DNA of 64,000 nucleotides, taken from Muscardinus avellanarius (lineage: Eukaryota; Chordata; Mammalia; Rodentia; Gliridae). Positions 48,067-57,140 of this stretch are shown here, piece after piece. The position numbers and the translations under genes are program-made. The DNA is taken from contig OY726563.1 of assembly GCA_963383645.1 (NCBI GenBank), positions 36,858,331 to 36,922,330 of the forward strand, in the 5' to 3' direction. The stretch's first letter is position 1, and every line of letters starts with the position of its first letter. The notes beneath the pieces are model-generated. The model was not told where the DNA came from. It was given only the letters and a program-made list of their open reading frames with translations, and did no database searches.

Positions 48067-48250
48067 AAAGAAAGGGTTACCAGAGGCTGGGCTAGGGTAG
48101 GTAGTGGAAAAAACAAAGATATTTGCCAAAGAATACAACATTCTAATTATAGGAGAATAATTAATTTGAGGTCAAGTACAGAAAAAGTGATAAATATGAG
48201 AAGAGATATATTCATTAAATGATTTACTTATTCTACAATGTATATTTGTC

Positions 48251-48486
48251 AAAATATCACATATTTCATAAGTATATATGTTAATGAGCTTTTTAAGTTA
48301 TTAAAATATAATTTTTTGTCTTCTTGGAGCCCTCTGAATTTCTTCTAACATTCATTGGGCATTGATCTGGTGAGGTCCTGCATGATTTTTAGTGTTACAC
48401 CAAGTATCAAGTCAATAAGTTTCTTTAGCAATTTTGTCCTTGGAGACATTGAGCAGGCCCAATCTTCAGGGGGATAGAAATATAAA
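48251..48486. other. Unassigned sequence
   Basis: Nothing recognisable. Confidence 0.4.
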
Positions 48487-48489
48487 GAA

Positions 48490-48698
48490 AGCCAGGCTTG
48501 GTGGTGCATGCTTGTAATCCCCGCGCTTGGGAGGCTGAGACAGGAGGATCGCACGGGTTCGAAGCCAGCCTCAGCTACTTAGTGAGGCTCTCAGCAACTT
48601 AGTGAGACCCTGTTTCCAAATTAAATATAAATAGGTCTGGGAGTATAGCCTGGAGGTAGAAAGCCCCTAGGTTCCAACCCAATACCACCAAAATAAAA
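48490..48698 (+). mobile_element. Composite B1-ID SINE (long form)
   Basis: 'gccaggcttggtggtgcatg', 'cgggttcgaagccagcctca', 'ggtctgggagtatagcctgg' and 'aacccaataccacc' in order. CpGs are partly preserved. Confidence 0.92.
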
Positions 48699-49204
48699 AA
48701 GAATTATAATAAAAGGAGCCTAATACTCAATATTAATAGGAGTGGGCAAAAAAAGGGATTTTTAAGTCTCCCCATTCAGTTTGGAAAGCCTTCATCATTG
48801 CTTTTCTTATATAAGCCTTCCCTAACTCCTGCTGTTTGATGTCCTAAAACTTAGAGCTTCCCTGCTACAATGTATCCTCAATAATCTCTAGTGTCCAGTA
48901 CCATTCTGAGAAGAGTGGTCTTCAGGACTGGGGTGGGGGGATAAAGAAGGTAGGGACTTAACAGCTCACTGAACAGACTTTTAGGACAACTCTTTTATCT
49001 CAAGTCAACTCATCTTCTAAGGTAGTCTTTTGTCTTGAGCATTTTCTTGTTAGCAGAACAAATCAGAACACTTTTCATAGCATCTCCTTTACCTGTACTT
49101 GCTATTAGAAAGGAGGTAGGGAGCCAAAAACATGTTTGTTAGCTTTCAAAGATATGCTGATATTTTCCCACTCTTGCCTCCTCTATTTTCTTTCTGCTTT
49201 TTCT

Positions 49205-49209
49205 TTTTC

Positions 49210-49249
<40 letters not shown>

Positions 49250-49470
49250 TCCTTTTTTTTTTTTTTTTGCAGTACTGGCAACGGAACTCCCAGGGGCATT
49301 ATACCTCTGAGCTACACCCACAGCCCTATTTTTTATTCTTTATTTTGAAACATGGTCTCCCTGTGTTGCAAACGACCTCACTAAGTAGCTGACGCTGGCC
49401 ACAAACCTCAATCCTCCTGTCTCAGCCTCCCAAATGCTAGTATTACAAGTATGTGCCACCACATCTGGCT
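49205..49470 (-). mobile_element. Composite B1-ID SINE with (TTTC)n and T-rich tail
   Basis: A (TTTC)n run at 49205-49252 and T18 lead into antisense SINE sequence: 'gcagtactggcaacggaact', 'ctccctgtgttgcaaacgac' and 'gtgccaccacatctggct'. CTTGCCTC flanks the element on both sides. Confidence 0.9.
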
Positions 49471-50252
49471 TGCCTCTTTCTTTTAAAGAACCAAATAAAA
49501 GTAAGAATTCGACAGTAATTATTAAACACTAGAGAAAAATACCTCTAGTCCAACATGTTTAAGCACAAATCGTACTCCTTCCCTTGGGTGATATAAAATT
49601 TTACCTAACAGCATTAACTGCTTTAATTTAGACTTATATTTTGAAATACAAATGGCTTGACATTTACTTCTCAAACTAATATATTTATTGTTCCTTTGTC
49701 TTCTCCTCCCTTTCCTTTAGCAATTTGATTTTTATTGATTTTCTTGTCCTTGGCTCTAACGATGTAAAATTGAATACATTAACACTATTAGAGCAAATAA
49801 TATGACTTCTCAGCTATAAAAGATGAAAAAGTCAGCACAATTACAAACTATAACAATGTAGAAATGATAGTGCTTTCCAACTTCTCTCCTTTTTCTTCCA
49901 GTTTTGTTATAAAACATAATGTAAATTCACAAATGCATTTTAACCAATCATATATTTAAATATATTTGAGTTTCATTAGTTCTTTTAGCATAAATTTTTC
50001 TTCAGTAATTTTAATTGATTAAATCTCATGTTTAATAGCTTCTTCAAAAAGGAGTTCATTCCCCAAGATCTAGAATGTTCACTCAAATCTATTTCTCTAA
50101 ACTTTTGTTCAATAAGTGCAAGTAAAATATTCCAAGAAATAAAGCATGACTCAATAATCTTACACGCATCTACCACTCTTTAAGAGGTAGTGAATATTGA
50201 AGGATGAAGGCAATATTTTTCCAAAAAGCTTTTAAATTAGAAGCCCAAAGCC
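49471..50252. other. Unassigned AT-rich sequence
   Basis: Nothing recognisable. Confidence 0.4.
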
Positions 50253-50335
50253 CTGTGTGTGGTTCAGTGGTGGAGAACTTGCCTAACATACACAGGCCTT
50301 GACTTTAATACCCAGCACTGCAAAAAGAAAAAGAA
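50253..50335 (+). mobile_element. ID-type SINE
   Basis: 'tgtgtgtggttcagtggtgg' (A-box-like) and 'aatacccagcactgcaaaaa' with a GA-rich tail. No B1 half. Confidence 0.7.
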
Positions 50336-50577
50336 AGAAAATAGAAGGTCCTATGAAGAAAGAGACAATCCTAATAAAGTTAATAGATTTCAGTGATGAC
50401 AGGTCGGTATCCAAAAACAATATGAATCTTTGAACAGCCAAGCCAAAAAACCACTGTTTATAGGAGAAAAAGAAGCAAAATTTGAAACTGTTGATTAATG
50501 CTTAATTTGAAACCATTAAAAGTACTGAATAATGGCTAAGAACATTAGAGGAATTTTAAAAATTTAGAAGGATGAGT

Positions 50578-50690
50578 TATGAGATCCTTAGCAAGTTAGT
50601 GAGACTCTGTTTCAAAACAAAATAGTGCTGAGGGCCTACCTCAGACATAGACTGCCCTTGGGTTCGATACCCAGTACCAAAAAAAAAAAA
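50578..50690 (+). mobile_element. Composite SINE, 3' part
   Basis: 'gagatccttagcaagttagt' to 'gggttcgatacccagtacca' and an A-tail; 5'-truncated. Confidence 0.8.
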
Positions 50691-50874
50691 ATTAGAAAGA
50701 TGAGTGAGAGAAGACAATCAAGAGAGCTCTAACACATAACAATTATACTCTTTTGTTTCCTTCCTATTCTTTGCTGTGACTTCAACAGCATCTACCATCC
50801 TCCAAATTTATTTATTTTTTTATTTTTAATTTGCATGGTTTGATTTCTTATTTCATTTAAAATGTGCACTAACT

Positions 50875-51056
50875 GCCGTGCGTGGTGGCACACGCTTGTA
50901 ATCCCTGCACTTGGGAGGCGGAGATAGGAGGATCGAGCAGGTTCGAAGCCAGCCACACTGGCTTAAGAGATCCTGTTTCCAAATAAAAATATAAAATAGG
51001 TCTCGGAGTTTAGCCCAGAGGTAGAAGGGTTTCCAGGAACCCCAGTACCACAAAAA
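50875..51056 (+). mobile_element. Composite B1-ID SINE (short form)
   Basis: 'gccgtgcgtggtggcacacg', short linker 'gccacactggcttaagagat' and 'ggtctcggagtttagcccag'. Perfect 14-bp target-site duplication AATGTGCACTAACT at 50861-50874 and 51057-51070, so a recent insertion at the edge of an L1 tail. Confidence 0.95.
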
Positions 51057-51061
51057 AATGT

Positions 51062-51275
51062 GCACTAACTGAGGGGGATGGAGAGGGAAGAAGGAAATTC
51101 TTTAAAGTACATGATGTACATTCACAAACATATCAAAGTCAATCACTAAGTCAAACATGAGAAGGAAGGAGGGGGGAGAGAATGGTGTGGGAATTGGTGT
51201 GCGTGTATGCCTCTACCATCTTGTACCCCATTAAGATGTATGACTACAATGCACCAATAAAAAAACTTATAAAGA
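51062..51275 (+). mobile_element. L1 3' UTR fragment ('type B')
   Basis: 'ctgagggggatggagaggga', 'caatcactaagtcaaacatg', a G-rich block and 'cttgtaccccattaagatgt' followed by AATAAAAAAA. 5'-truncated within the 3' UTR. Confidence 0.88.
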
Positions 51276-51784
51276 AAATATGCACCAGTTGAGTTTAGTA
51301 TCTTTTTTATACCCATGTATTTTCTATGAGCTGTTCTTATGTGCTTTTTTGCTACTACTACTTCATGGATATAATTGTTTCAAGTTTTCTTACTTAGGGT
51401 AAAGTATTTCAAAGTTTTTTTAATCTATTGCAATATGTTTCTTATATTGTCTGCCACATGATATTCTCATTCTTTTCCTCTATTTCTAGTGTCCATCTGT
51501 AAACATGTCATGTGCTCTTTTCTTTTTGATTATATATCCTTAGTTGAGAAAATCTCTCTTCGTCTAGATCTAGATCTAGAGCCACAAGAATTCCTTTTTT
51601 ATTTCCTCCGATTTGTAATTAATTTTAGTTATCACTCTCAACATTCAATCAATTTTGTGGTTTGAGTTTTTACTGAAAGCAAAGATTCACATATTTTGTC
51701 TCAGATTTCTGTTTCATTCAGATGATTTCAAAGAGGATGAGGAAATTCTAACTTTATATTTAGATCATCACACCAAAAGACCTC
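51276..51784. other. Unassigned sequence
   Basis: Nothing recognisable apart from a short TAGATC triplication near 51565. Confidence 0.4.
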
Positions 51785-51798
51785 AAGAGTAGAAATTC

Positions 51799-52011
51799 CT
51801 TTTTTTTTTTTTTGAGGGTCTAAGGATGGAATCCAAGGAATTTGACCTTTGAGTTACACCCCCTGCCCTATTTTCTATCCGTTAGTTTGAATCAGGGTCT
51901 CACTAATTTGAGAAGGGCCTCACTAAGTAGCTGAGGCTGTCCCCCAATCGTGATCCTCCAGTCTCAGTCTCCCAAGTGCTGGAATTACAGGTGTATACCA
52001 CCATGCCCAGC
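51799..52011 (-). mobile_element. Composite B1-ID SINE (long form)
   Basis: On plus: T-rich tail, 'gggtctaaggatggaatcca', 'ggcctcactaagtagctgag' and 'gtataccaccatgcccag'. Perfect 14-bp target-site duplication AAGAGTAGAAATTC at 51785-51798 and 52012-52025. Confidence 0.95.
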
Positions 52012-52094
52012 AAGAGTAGAAATTCTTGATGTTCTTTTTCAGGAAGCTCACATAATATGGGATTCACAGGACCCTCTCTCTTCCACACTTCCAT

Positions 52095-52572
52095 ATTTAC
52101 CCATGCAAGATGTCAGTCAATAGATGAATAGATTACAAAACTATGAGATATGTACACTATTAAATTATACTCAGCCAGAAAGAACAAAACTATTTCCTTT
52201 GCAGGGAAATAGATGAAACTGGAGAACATTGTGCTAAGTGAGATTAGTCAGTCACAAAAAGTGAAAAGTCAGATGTTCTCCCTAATATGTGGACACTAGG
52301 GATAAAATGAGACATAGGATGGACACCAGAAAAAAAAGAGAAACGTTAGATGAGTGAACAAGGCAACCTGAGGGAGATGGGAGGGTGGGAGGGAGGAAGA
52401 GGGAAACACCTCAATGGACATTATATACAATACACAGACTTATCAGTCACTATGCTGAGTACATAGGGAAGGGGGAAGGAATGGGGGAGGGTTAAATGAG
52501 CAATGCATGAATGTATGCCTCTACCACTCTGAAACAAGATGTATGGCAATGCACCAATAAATTTAAAAAAGA
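52095..52572 (+). mobile_element. L1 ORF2 end and 3' UTR ('type B')
   Basis: 'gatgaatagattacaaaact', 'actggagaacattgtgctaa', 'gatgttctccctaatatgtg', G-rich blocks and 'aatgcaccaataaatttaaa'. 5'-truncated. It lies just upstream of an old L1M. Confidence 0.88.
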
Positions 52573-52639
52573 AGGAAAATTGGACAAATGAAAAGATTTG
52601 GTGATTGGTCATTTGTTTTCAGCAACATCTACTGCTGGA

Positions 52640-53298
52640 GGCAACATAATGACAAAAATATCAATTTACCCAGAAGTTTAACAATCCTAAATTGCAGGTA
52701 CCAAATATCAGAGCCTCAAAATACATAAATCAATAAATGATAGAGAGAATATGAGAAATACATATACTCATCACTATAGTTACAGTGACTTCAACACTCC
52801 CCTCTCAGCAGTTATTGGACAGAAATCAACAGAGTTGAAGAACATAATCACCAAACAATTGACATACACAAATTATACCACTAAACAACAGTGTAATATA
52901 ACATTTTGGTCTTGAAATGTTCAAGAAGCACTCATTAAGATAGATAATATGTTTATCTATAAAAAATTAAAATAACTGAAGTGATACACAGCATTGTTCT
53001 CCAACCATAAAAGAACAGAACAAAAGAAATAGGAAAAATAAATGTTTCTAAATTTAGCAAAAATAAATTCTTCTAAATTATGGGTCAAATATTAAGTTTC
53101 AAGTCAAATAAAAACCTGCAGAAATTAATGAAAATTAAAACATATGAAATGTGGGAAATATAGCCCAATAAATACCAAAAGGGAAATTTATAGTACTAAG
53201 TATTTACATGAGAAATGAGAAAGTCTCAAAACAATAATCTAAGTTTCTACCTTTAAGAATTTAAAAAAAGTAAAATCAAAGCAAGCTGCATGAATAAG
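52640..53298 (+). mobile_element. Ancient L1M ORF2, left part (host of the composite element)
   Basis: 'acaatcctaaattgcaggta', 'gagcctcaaaatacataaat', 'gtgacttcaacactcccctc' and 'caaagcaagctgcatgaata' follow the L1M ORF2 endonuclease and post-endonuclease order. It resumes at 56136 beyond the composite element, so the older L1M was split by the younger insertion. Confidence 0.75.
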
Positions 53299-53309
53299 AC
53301 ATAATAGAG
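53299..53309. repeat. Target-site duplication, left copy
   Basis: ACATAATAGAG, matching ACATAGTAGAG at 56125-56135 in 10 of 11 positions. Both lie in L1M sequence. Confidence 0.85.
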
Positions 53310-54159
53310 GGAATTCTGGGAAGATGGCGACCGAGAAAAGCAGGGCTTAAGAGCCCCGCTAACAACCAATCTCTATTACCACAAAATCAGCGCCTTTCAT
53401 AGCCAGAAAATACCATCACCAGAGAAACAAAAAAATCACCAGCCCCAGAGAGGAATGTGTCTCATAACTGAGATCAGAGCCACAGAGGAGACACGCCGGC
53501 CTCACAGCCTAGGATGCAGCAGCAGCGCCTTACTGCCAGCGGCAGCGGCGAGCTCACCGGACAGCACCAGACAAATGCACTCAACAGCCCACCAGGCTCC
53601 AGAGAGTAGCGGCGGACAGTGAGCCGAGGTGAGCATCTGCGGAAGAGCCCGGCGGGATTCGGCAGATTTTTCGGTGCAGGAAGCATCTAAAGCTCCCAGT
53701 GGCTGGGCTCAGCACACGCTGCAGGGACTCAGAGCAGAGCTCAAAACCAGAGAAGAAATACGCCAGCCTCACGGCCGAGGACGTCACAGCGGTGCCATAT
53801 TGCCATCTGCGGCAGCAGCAGCGAATTCACCGAGTCCACTACAGCTCCATCTGCGTATTCAACAACAGTGAGTCAAATTGTGGGCCTCAGAGGAGAAATC
53901 CCAGTACTGACTCCCAGGGACTTGACCCAGTGGGGGAGTGGTGGTGGCAGAGATATCACACCATAGGAGAACGCCCAACCTGGCACCCCCCATAGTCTAA
54001 AGCAGCCTCGATTGACTCCCTGTGTCTGAGACTTTGTGATACAACCCAGTAAAGGAGTAGTGGGGACCGAGATACCACAGACTAGAGATCCAGAGTACCT
54101 TAAGTGAAGTCGTAGTGACCCAAGGGAAGAATCCAGAGATGGCACAAACTTCCAAAATC
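53310..54159 (+). promoter_or_regulatory. L1-type 5' UTR with YY1-like site
   Basis: Begins GGAATTCTGGGAAGATGGCG. AAGATGGCG at 53321-53329 matches the YY1 motif that positions transcription start in L1 promoters. The region is CpG-rich between about 53490 and 53830, in contrast to the AT-rich surroundings. It holds two pairs of diverged internal repeats (53471-53587 with 53726-53870, and 53909-53970 with 54013-54090). A CRE-like GACGTCAC lies at 53780-53787 and a strong splice-donor-like GAGGTGAGC at 53626. Promoter activity is inferred. Confidence 0.75.
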
Positions 54160-54939
54160 ATGGGAAAGAGGAATAACAATGGAGCAATGAATGCCCACAA
54201 TCCCACAACATCAGAACCCGATAAAACAGAAATTCAGAGATTTCTAGAAGATCAAATCAGGAAAATAACTTTAGAAATAATAGAGGTGTTTCGAAAAGAA
54301 TTCAGAGAGAGCCAAAAAGAGATAAAGGATGCAAATAATGAAGTAATGGCCTCAATTCAAAGTACAAACAACCACATGGAGAATAGAATCTCACTCTTAG
54401 AAGATGATCATTCCAAAAATGAACGCATAGTTTCTAATCTTGGAAAAAATATCCGACAGCAGGAATCTGACATTGAAGAAATATGGGCCCATTTTAAGAG
54501 AGCTAACCTAAGAATAATTGGAATAGAGGAGGGAAAAGAAAGTGAAACCAAAGGGATCAACAATCTCTTCAAGGAAGTAATAGCAGAAAATTTTCCAAAC
54601 ATAGAGCAAGAGGTTGATACACAGGTCCAGGAAACTTATAGAACTCCCTTTAGTCAGGATCGGAGAAGAGGATCCCCACGCCACATAATTGTCAAAATGA
54701 CCAATGTGGAAGCCAAGCAGAGAATCTTAAAGGCAACAAAAACAAAGGGCCAAGTGACATTCAGAGGCAAACCAATTAGAATCACTCCAGACTTTCCAAA
54801 CCAAGTCATGAGAGCCAGAAGGGCTTGGAGTAACATCTTCCAAACTCTGAAAGAAAACAACTTCCAGCCAAAAATTTCCTACCCAGCAAAACTTTCTATC
54901 AAATTAGATGGAGAAATAAGAAGCTTCCATGACAAATAG
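54160..54939 (+). CDS. L1 ORF1-like RNA-binding protein, C-terminally truncated by one stop
   Basis: The open frame starts at 54115; I place the start at 54160 (MGKRNNNGAMNAHN) by analogy with MGRQQKS of the other L1, with ATG at 54139 as an alternative. The frame runs 259 codons to TAG (54937). Visible parts: charged coiled-coil region (about residues 25-115, including ENRISLLEDDHSKNE); the RRM core with IEEIWAHFKRANLRIIGIEE; and the C-terminal domain with RHIIVKMTNVEAKQRIL, FRGKPIRITPDF and NNFQPKISYPAKLSIKLDGE. The TAG stands where the frame otherwise continues for 42 codons to TAA at 55066-55068, so this looks like a single CAG-to-TAG type change. ORF1p binds and chaperones RNA; activity here is unknown. 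Confidence 0.7.
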   Translation: MGKRNNNGAMNAHNPTTSEPDKTEIQRFLEDQIRKITLEIIEVFRKEFRESQKEIKDANNEVMASIQSTNNHMENRISLLEDDHSKNERIVSNLGKNIRQQESDIEEIWAHFKRANLRIIGIEEGKESETKGINNLFKEVIAENFPNIEQEVDTQVQETYRTPFSQDRRRGSPRHIIVKMTNVEAKQRILKATKTKGQVTFRGKPIRITPDFPNQVMRARRAWSNIFQTLKENNFQPKISYPAKLSIKLDGEIRSFHDK

Positions 54940-55075
54940 AAACTGAAGGAATTTATGTCTTCAAAACCAGCACTAGAGAAAATACTCAAAGAGATTAACT
55001 ACAAAGAAGAAATAGGTAACACACACCAGAACCAGAGAAACAAGATTTTCCATCCAACAGACAACTAAGATTGGT

Positions 55076-55800
55076 TATCTGTGGAGATTCATTATTTATG
55101 TTTGTCTTTTACCTATCTCTAAATTGTATTGTTTGCTTTTATTGTTTTTAATTTTTAGGATTTCTAGTTGGAATATTAATATACCTTCAGATATAGCATT
55201 TAGAGATATTTTATCCCATTCTATCAGTAACTTTTAACCCTGTTTACATTGTCTTTGGATATACAATATTTTATTTTTTAGGGAATTTGTATACCCTTTT
55301 GTTGCCTGTGCCATTGAAATTATATCCAAGAAATCACTGCCAATTTCAATGTTGTGAGGTATTATGACCCAGATTTTCTCCTAAAAGTTTATAGTCTTAA
55401 GATTTATATTTAGGTCTTTTATCTATTTTGAGTTAATATTTGTATATGGATTAGGTAAGGGTCCAATTTTATTCTTTTTCATGTAATTATTATTTTTCAA
55501 CAATATTTAGTTAAAAGATTATTATTTCCTCTACCAAATGTTTGTGGAAACCTTGTCAAAAATAACTTGACATTATATGGAAGAATGTATCACTAGGCTT
55601 TTATTTAATTCCAATGGTTTATATATCTGCCTTTAGAACAGCACTACACTGTTTCAATTATTGTAGCTTTATATGGTTTGAAATCAGAAAATATACATCT
55701 TCTAGCTTTGTTCTTTTTCGAGATCGTTTTGGGTATCTAGAGTCCATATTCCATATTAGGATAGATTTTTTTTCTGAAAAATAAATATATAAATATATGA
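55076..55800 (-). mobile_element. Ancient L1 ORF2 segment captured in antisense inside the composite element
   Basis: On minus it reads in L1M ORF2 order: 'aaagctacaataattgaaac', 'atttcaaaccatataaagct', 'ataaattcccta'-side text toward 55290, and 'atagaatgggataaaatatc' near 55200. On plus the telltale antisense strings are 'ttgttgcctgtgccattgaa', 'aggtaagggtccaattttat' and 'ttgtagctttatatggtttg'. It replaces the position where ORF2 should be. Its right end passes into unassigned sequence near 55800. Confidence 0.75.
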
Positions 55801-55959
55801 TAGTTTCACCTAAAAAAATAAAAAAACTATTCTCTGGTAAGAAATAAAGCAAAAAGAAATATTGAAATGTTATCTTTAAGTCAGCAAAAGCTTGGTATCA
55901 GACAAATGAAACTGTTATGTGAGATTATCATTTTTAATTTTGGATAAATTGCTATAATA

Positions 55960-56124
55960 CTAGATGTCAACCACTAAGCCAAGCATGGGAAGGAGGGATG
56001 GGGAGGGAATGGGGTGGGGATCGGGCGGGGGATGACTGGGCGATGTGTGCATGTATGTCTACAAAAGTTTTTTGTATCCCACTATGATGTATGAATATAG
56101 TGCACCATAAAAAATTTTTAAAAA
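55960..56124 (+). other. L1-type 3' terminus and A-rich tail of the composite element
   Basis: 'gtcaaccactaagccaagca', a G-rich tract (55985-56035), 'ttgtatcccactatgatgta' and an A-rich end. The closest L1 tail in the window is the sense part of 30686-30875, which shares 'gtcaaccactaa', 'ccaagcatggga' and a TACACAAGA-like string. Confidence 0.8.
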
Positions 56125-56135
56125 ACATAGTAGAG
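56125..56135. repeat. Target-site duplication, right copy
   Basis: ACATAGTAGAG, pairing with 53299-53309. Confidence 0.85.
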
Positions 56136-56640
56136 AAGAAATCAACAAAATTGGAAAACAGGAAAAAAGCTCAGTGAAACAAAAATCTAGTTCTTTGAAA
56201 GAAACCAATAAAACTGATAAGTTTCTAGCCAGACTTTATAAAAATAAGAGATACAAATCATCAATATCAGGGATGAAACAGGTAATATCAATATTGATCT
56301 TGCAGCCATTAGAAAGATAAGGAAACAGTATAAAACTTTGTGTTCATAAATTTGTCAATGAAGAAGAAATGATTTATTCCTCAAAAACCTGTATCACCAA
56401 AATGAGATGAATATGAATAACCCTATAATGATTAAGGAAACTGAATTCATAATTTAAAAGCTTAAAAGAAGTCTCCAGGCCCTGGCTCATTTGACAATTC
56501 TGTCCAAAGTTTAAGGAAGAATTGACATCAATATTTCACAATCTTTTCCAAAAAAAGCAAAGAAGATTACTTCTCCACTCATCTTATGAGGCCAGTTTAC
56601 CTAATACCCAAAACATGAAAAGGTATGTTCTACATTATGA
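56136..56640 (+). mobile_element. Ancient L1M ORF2, right part
   Basis: 'aagaaatcaacaaaattgga', 'agttctttgaaagaaaccaa', 'tctagccagactttataaaa' and 'cttatgaggccagtttacct' continue the L1M begun at 52640, directly after the duplication. Confidence 0.8.
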
Positions 56641-56684
56641 TCATTACCTTTCCTACATTAAGTGAAACCATCTGTGTTGTTTTC

Positions 56685-56914
56685 TATGGCTGCTATAACA
56701 AAATACCACACACTGAGTGTGGCTTTAAACACAGAATTTTATTCTTTCTTAGTTTAGGAGGCAATAGGTCAGCAGGGTCATGCTCTCTATAAAGGCTCTA
56801 AGAGAGAATCTGTCCTTATATCCATTTCTTAACTTCTGGTGTTTTCTGCACTCCTTGGTCCTTCATACTCTGGTTTGTAGATCCATCAGTTAAACCTCTC
56901 CTTTTTTTAACATA

Positions 56915-56959
<45 letters not shown>

Positions 56960-57140
56960 ATTCTTTTCTCCTTATAAAACCTTCAGTCATATTGGACCAG
57001 GGCCCACTCTAATGCAGTATGACATTATCTTAACTCAAACACCTCTTCTTAAACCCTATGTCCAAATAAATTCACATTTATAGGTATTAGGAGTTAGGGT
57101 TTCAACATATTCAACAATTTTTCTGGGTCCATAACACCAT
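56685..57140. mobile_element. Ancient mammalian interspersed repeat with (GT)n, family not assigned
   Basis: 'ctatggctgctataacaaaa', 'taccacacactgagtgtggc', 'cagtcatattggaccagggc' and 'ttagggtttcaacatattca' belong to a common mammalian repeat I recognise but cannot name safely. A (GT)n run interrupts it at 56921-56959. Confidence 0.6.

Larger units (their letters stand above)
41245..48250 (+). mobile_element. Ancient L1M 3' end, split by nested insertions
   Basis: Pieces of one old L1 in consistent order and orientation lie at 41245-41690 (ORF2: 'gtatcaaactaaaaggtttc'), 42174-42410 ('accatatgacctagtagtac', 'gatatatctgcacacttgtg'), 45705-45845 ('ttgaagaacattatgctaag') and 48067-48250 ('gggttaccagaggctgggct'). 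Everything between is younger: SINEs, a deleted L1, an L1 tail and a 5'-inverted L1. About 190 bp of L1M sequence between 42410 and 45705 is missing. Confidence 0.75.
53310..56124 (+). mobile_element. Composite ORF1-only L1 derivative (HAL1-like, with captured antisense L1 segment)
   Basis: Parts in order: L1-type 5' UTR (53310-54159); ORF1 (54160 to ancestral stop 55068, one in-frame TAG); about 720 bp of ancient L1 ORF2 in antisense (55076-55800); about 160 bp unassigned; an L1-type 3' terminus with G-rich tract (about 55960-56100); an A-rich tail. No endonuclease or RT motif is present in sense. A target-site duplication (10/11 bp) encloses the whole and the split host L1M resumes immediately outside. 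It was therefore inserted as one RNA-derived unit and would have depended on ORF2p from another L1. A truncated sibling is at 14742-15285. Confidence 0.85.

Noticed and set aside
54115..54159. Upstream start codons at 54115 and 54139 for the composite ORF1
   Set aside because: The MGKRNNN start at 54160 matches the MGRQQKS start of the other L1 ORF1; the earlier ATGs are in frame but extend into 5' UTR-like sequence. Kept as an alternative only.
14742..56124. Segmental inverted duplication linking 14742-15285 and 55600-56124
   Set aside because: Each copy ends in an A-rich tail and has its own target-site duplication, and homology stops there, so retrotransposition explains it.
53310..56124. 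Simple explanation: an ordinary L1 5' fragment next to an unrelated antisense L1 and an unrelated L1 tail
   Set aside because: The enclosing target-site duplication, the host L1M resuming outside it, and the shared chimeric 3' half at 14742-15285 require a single composite unit.
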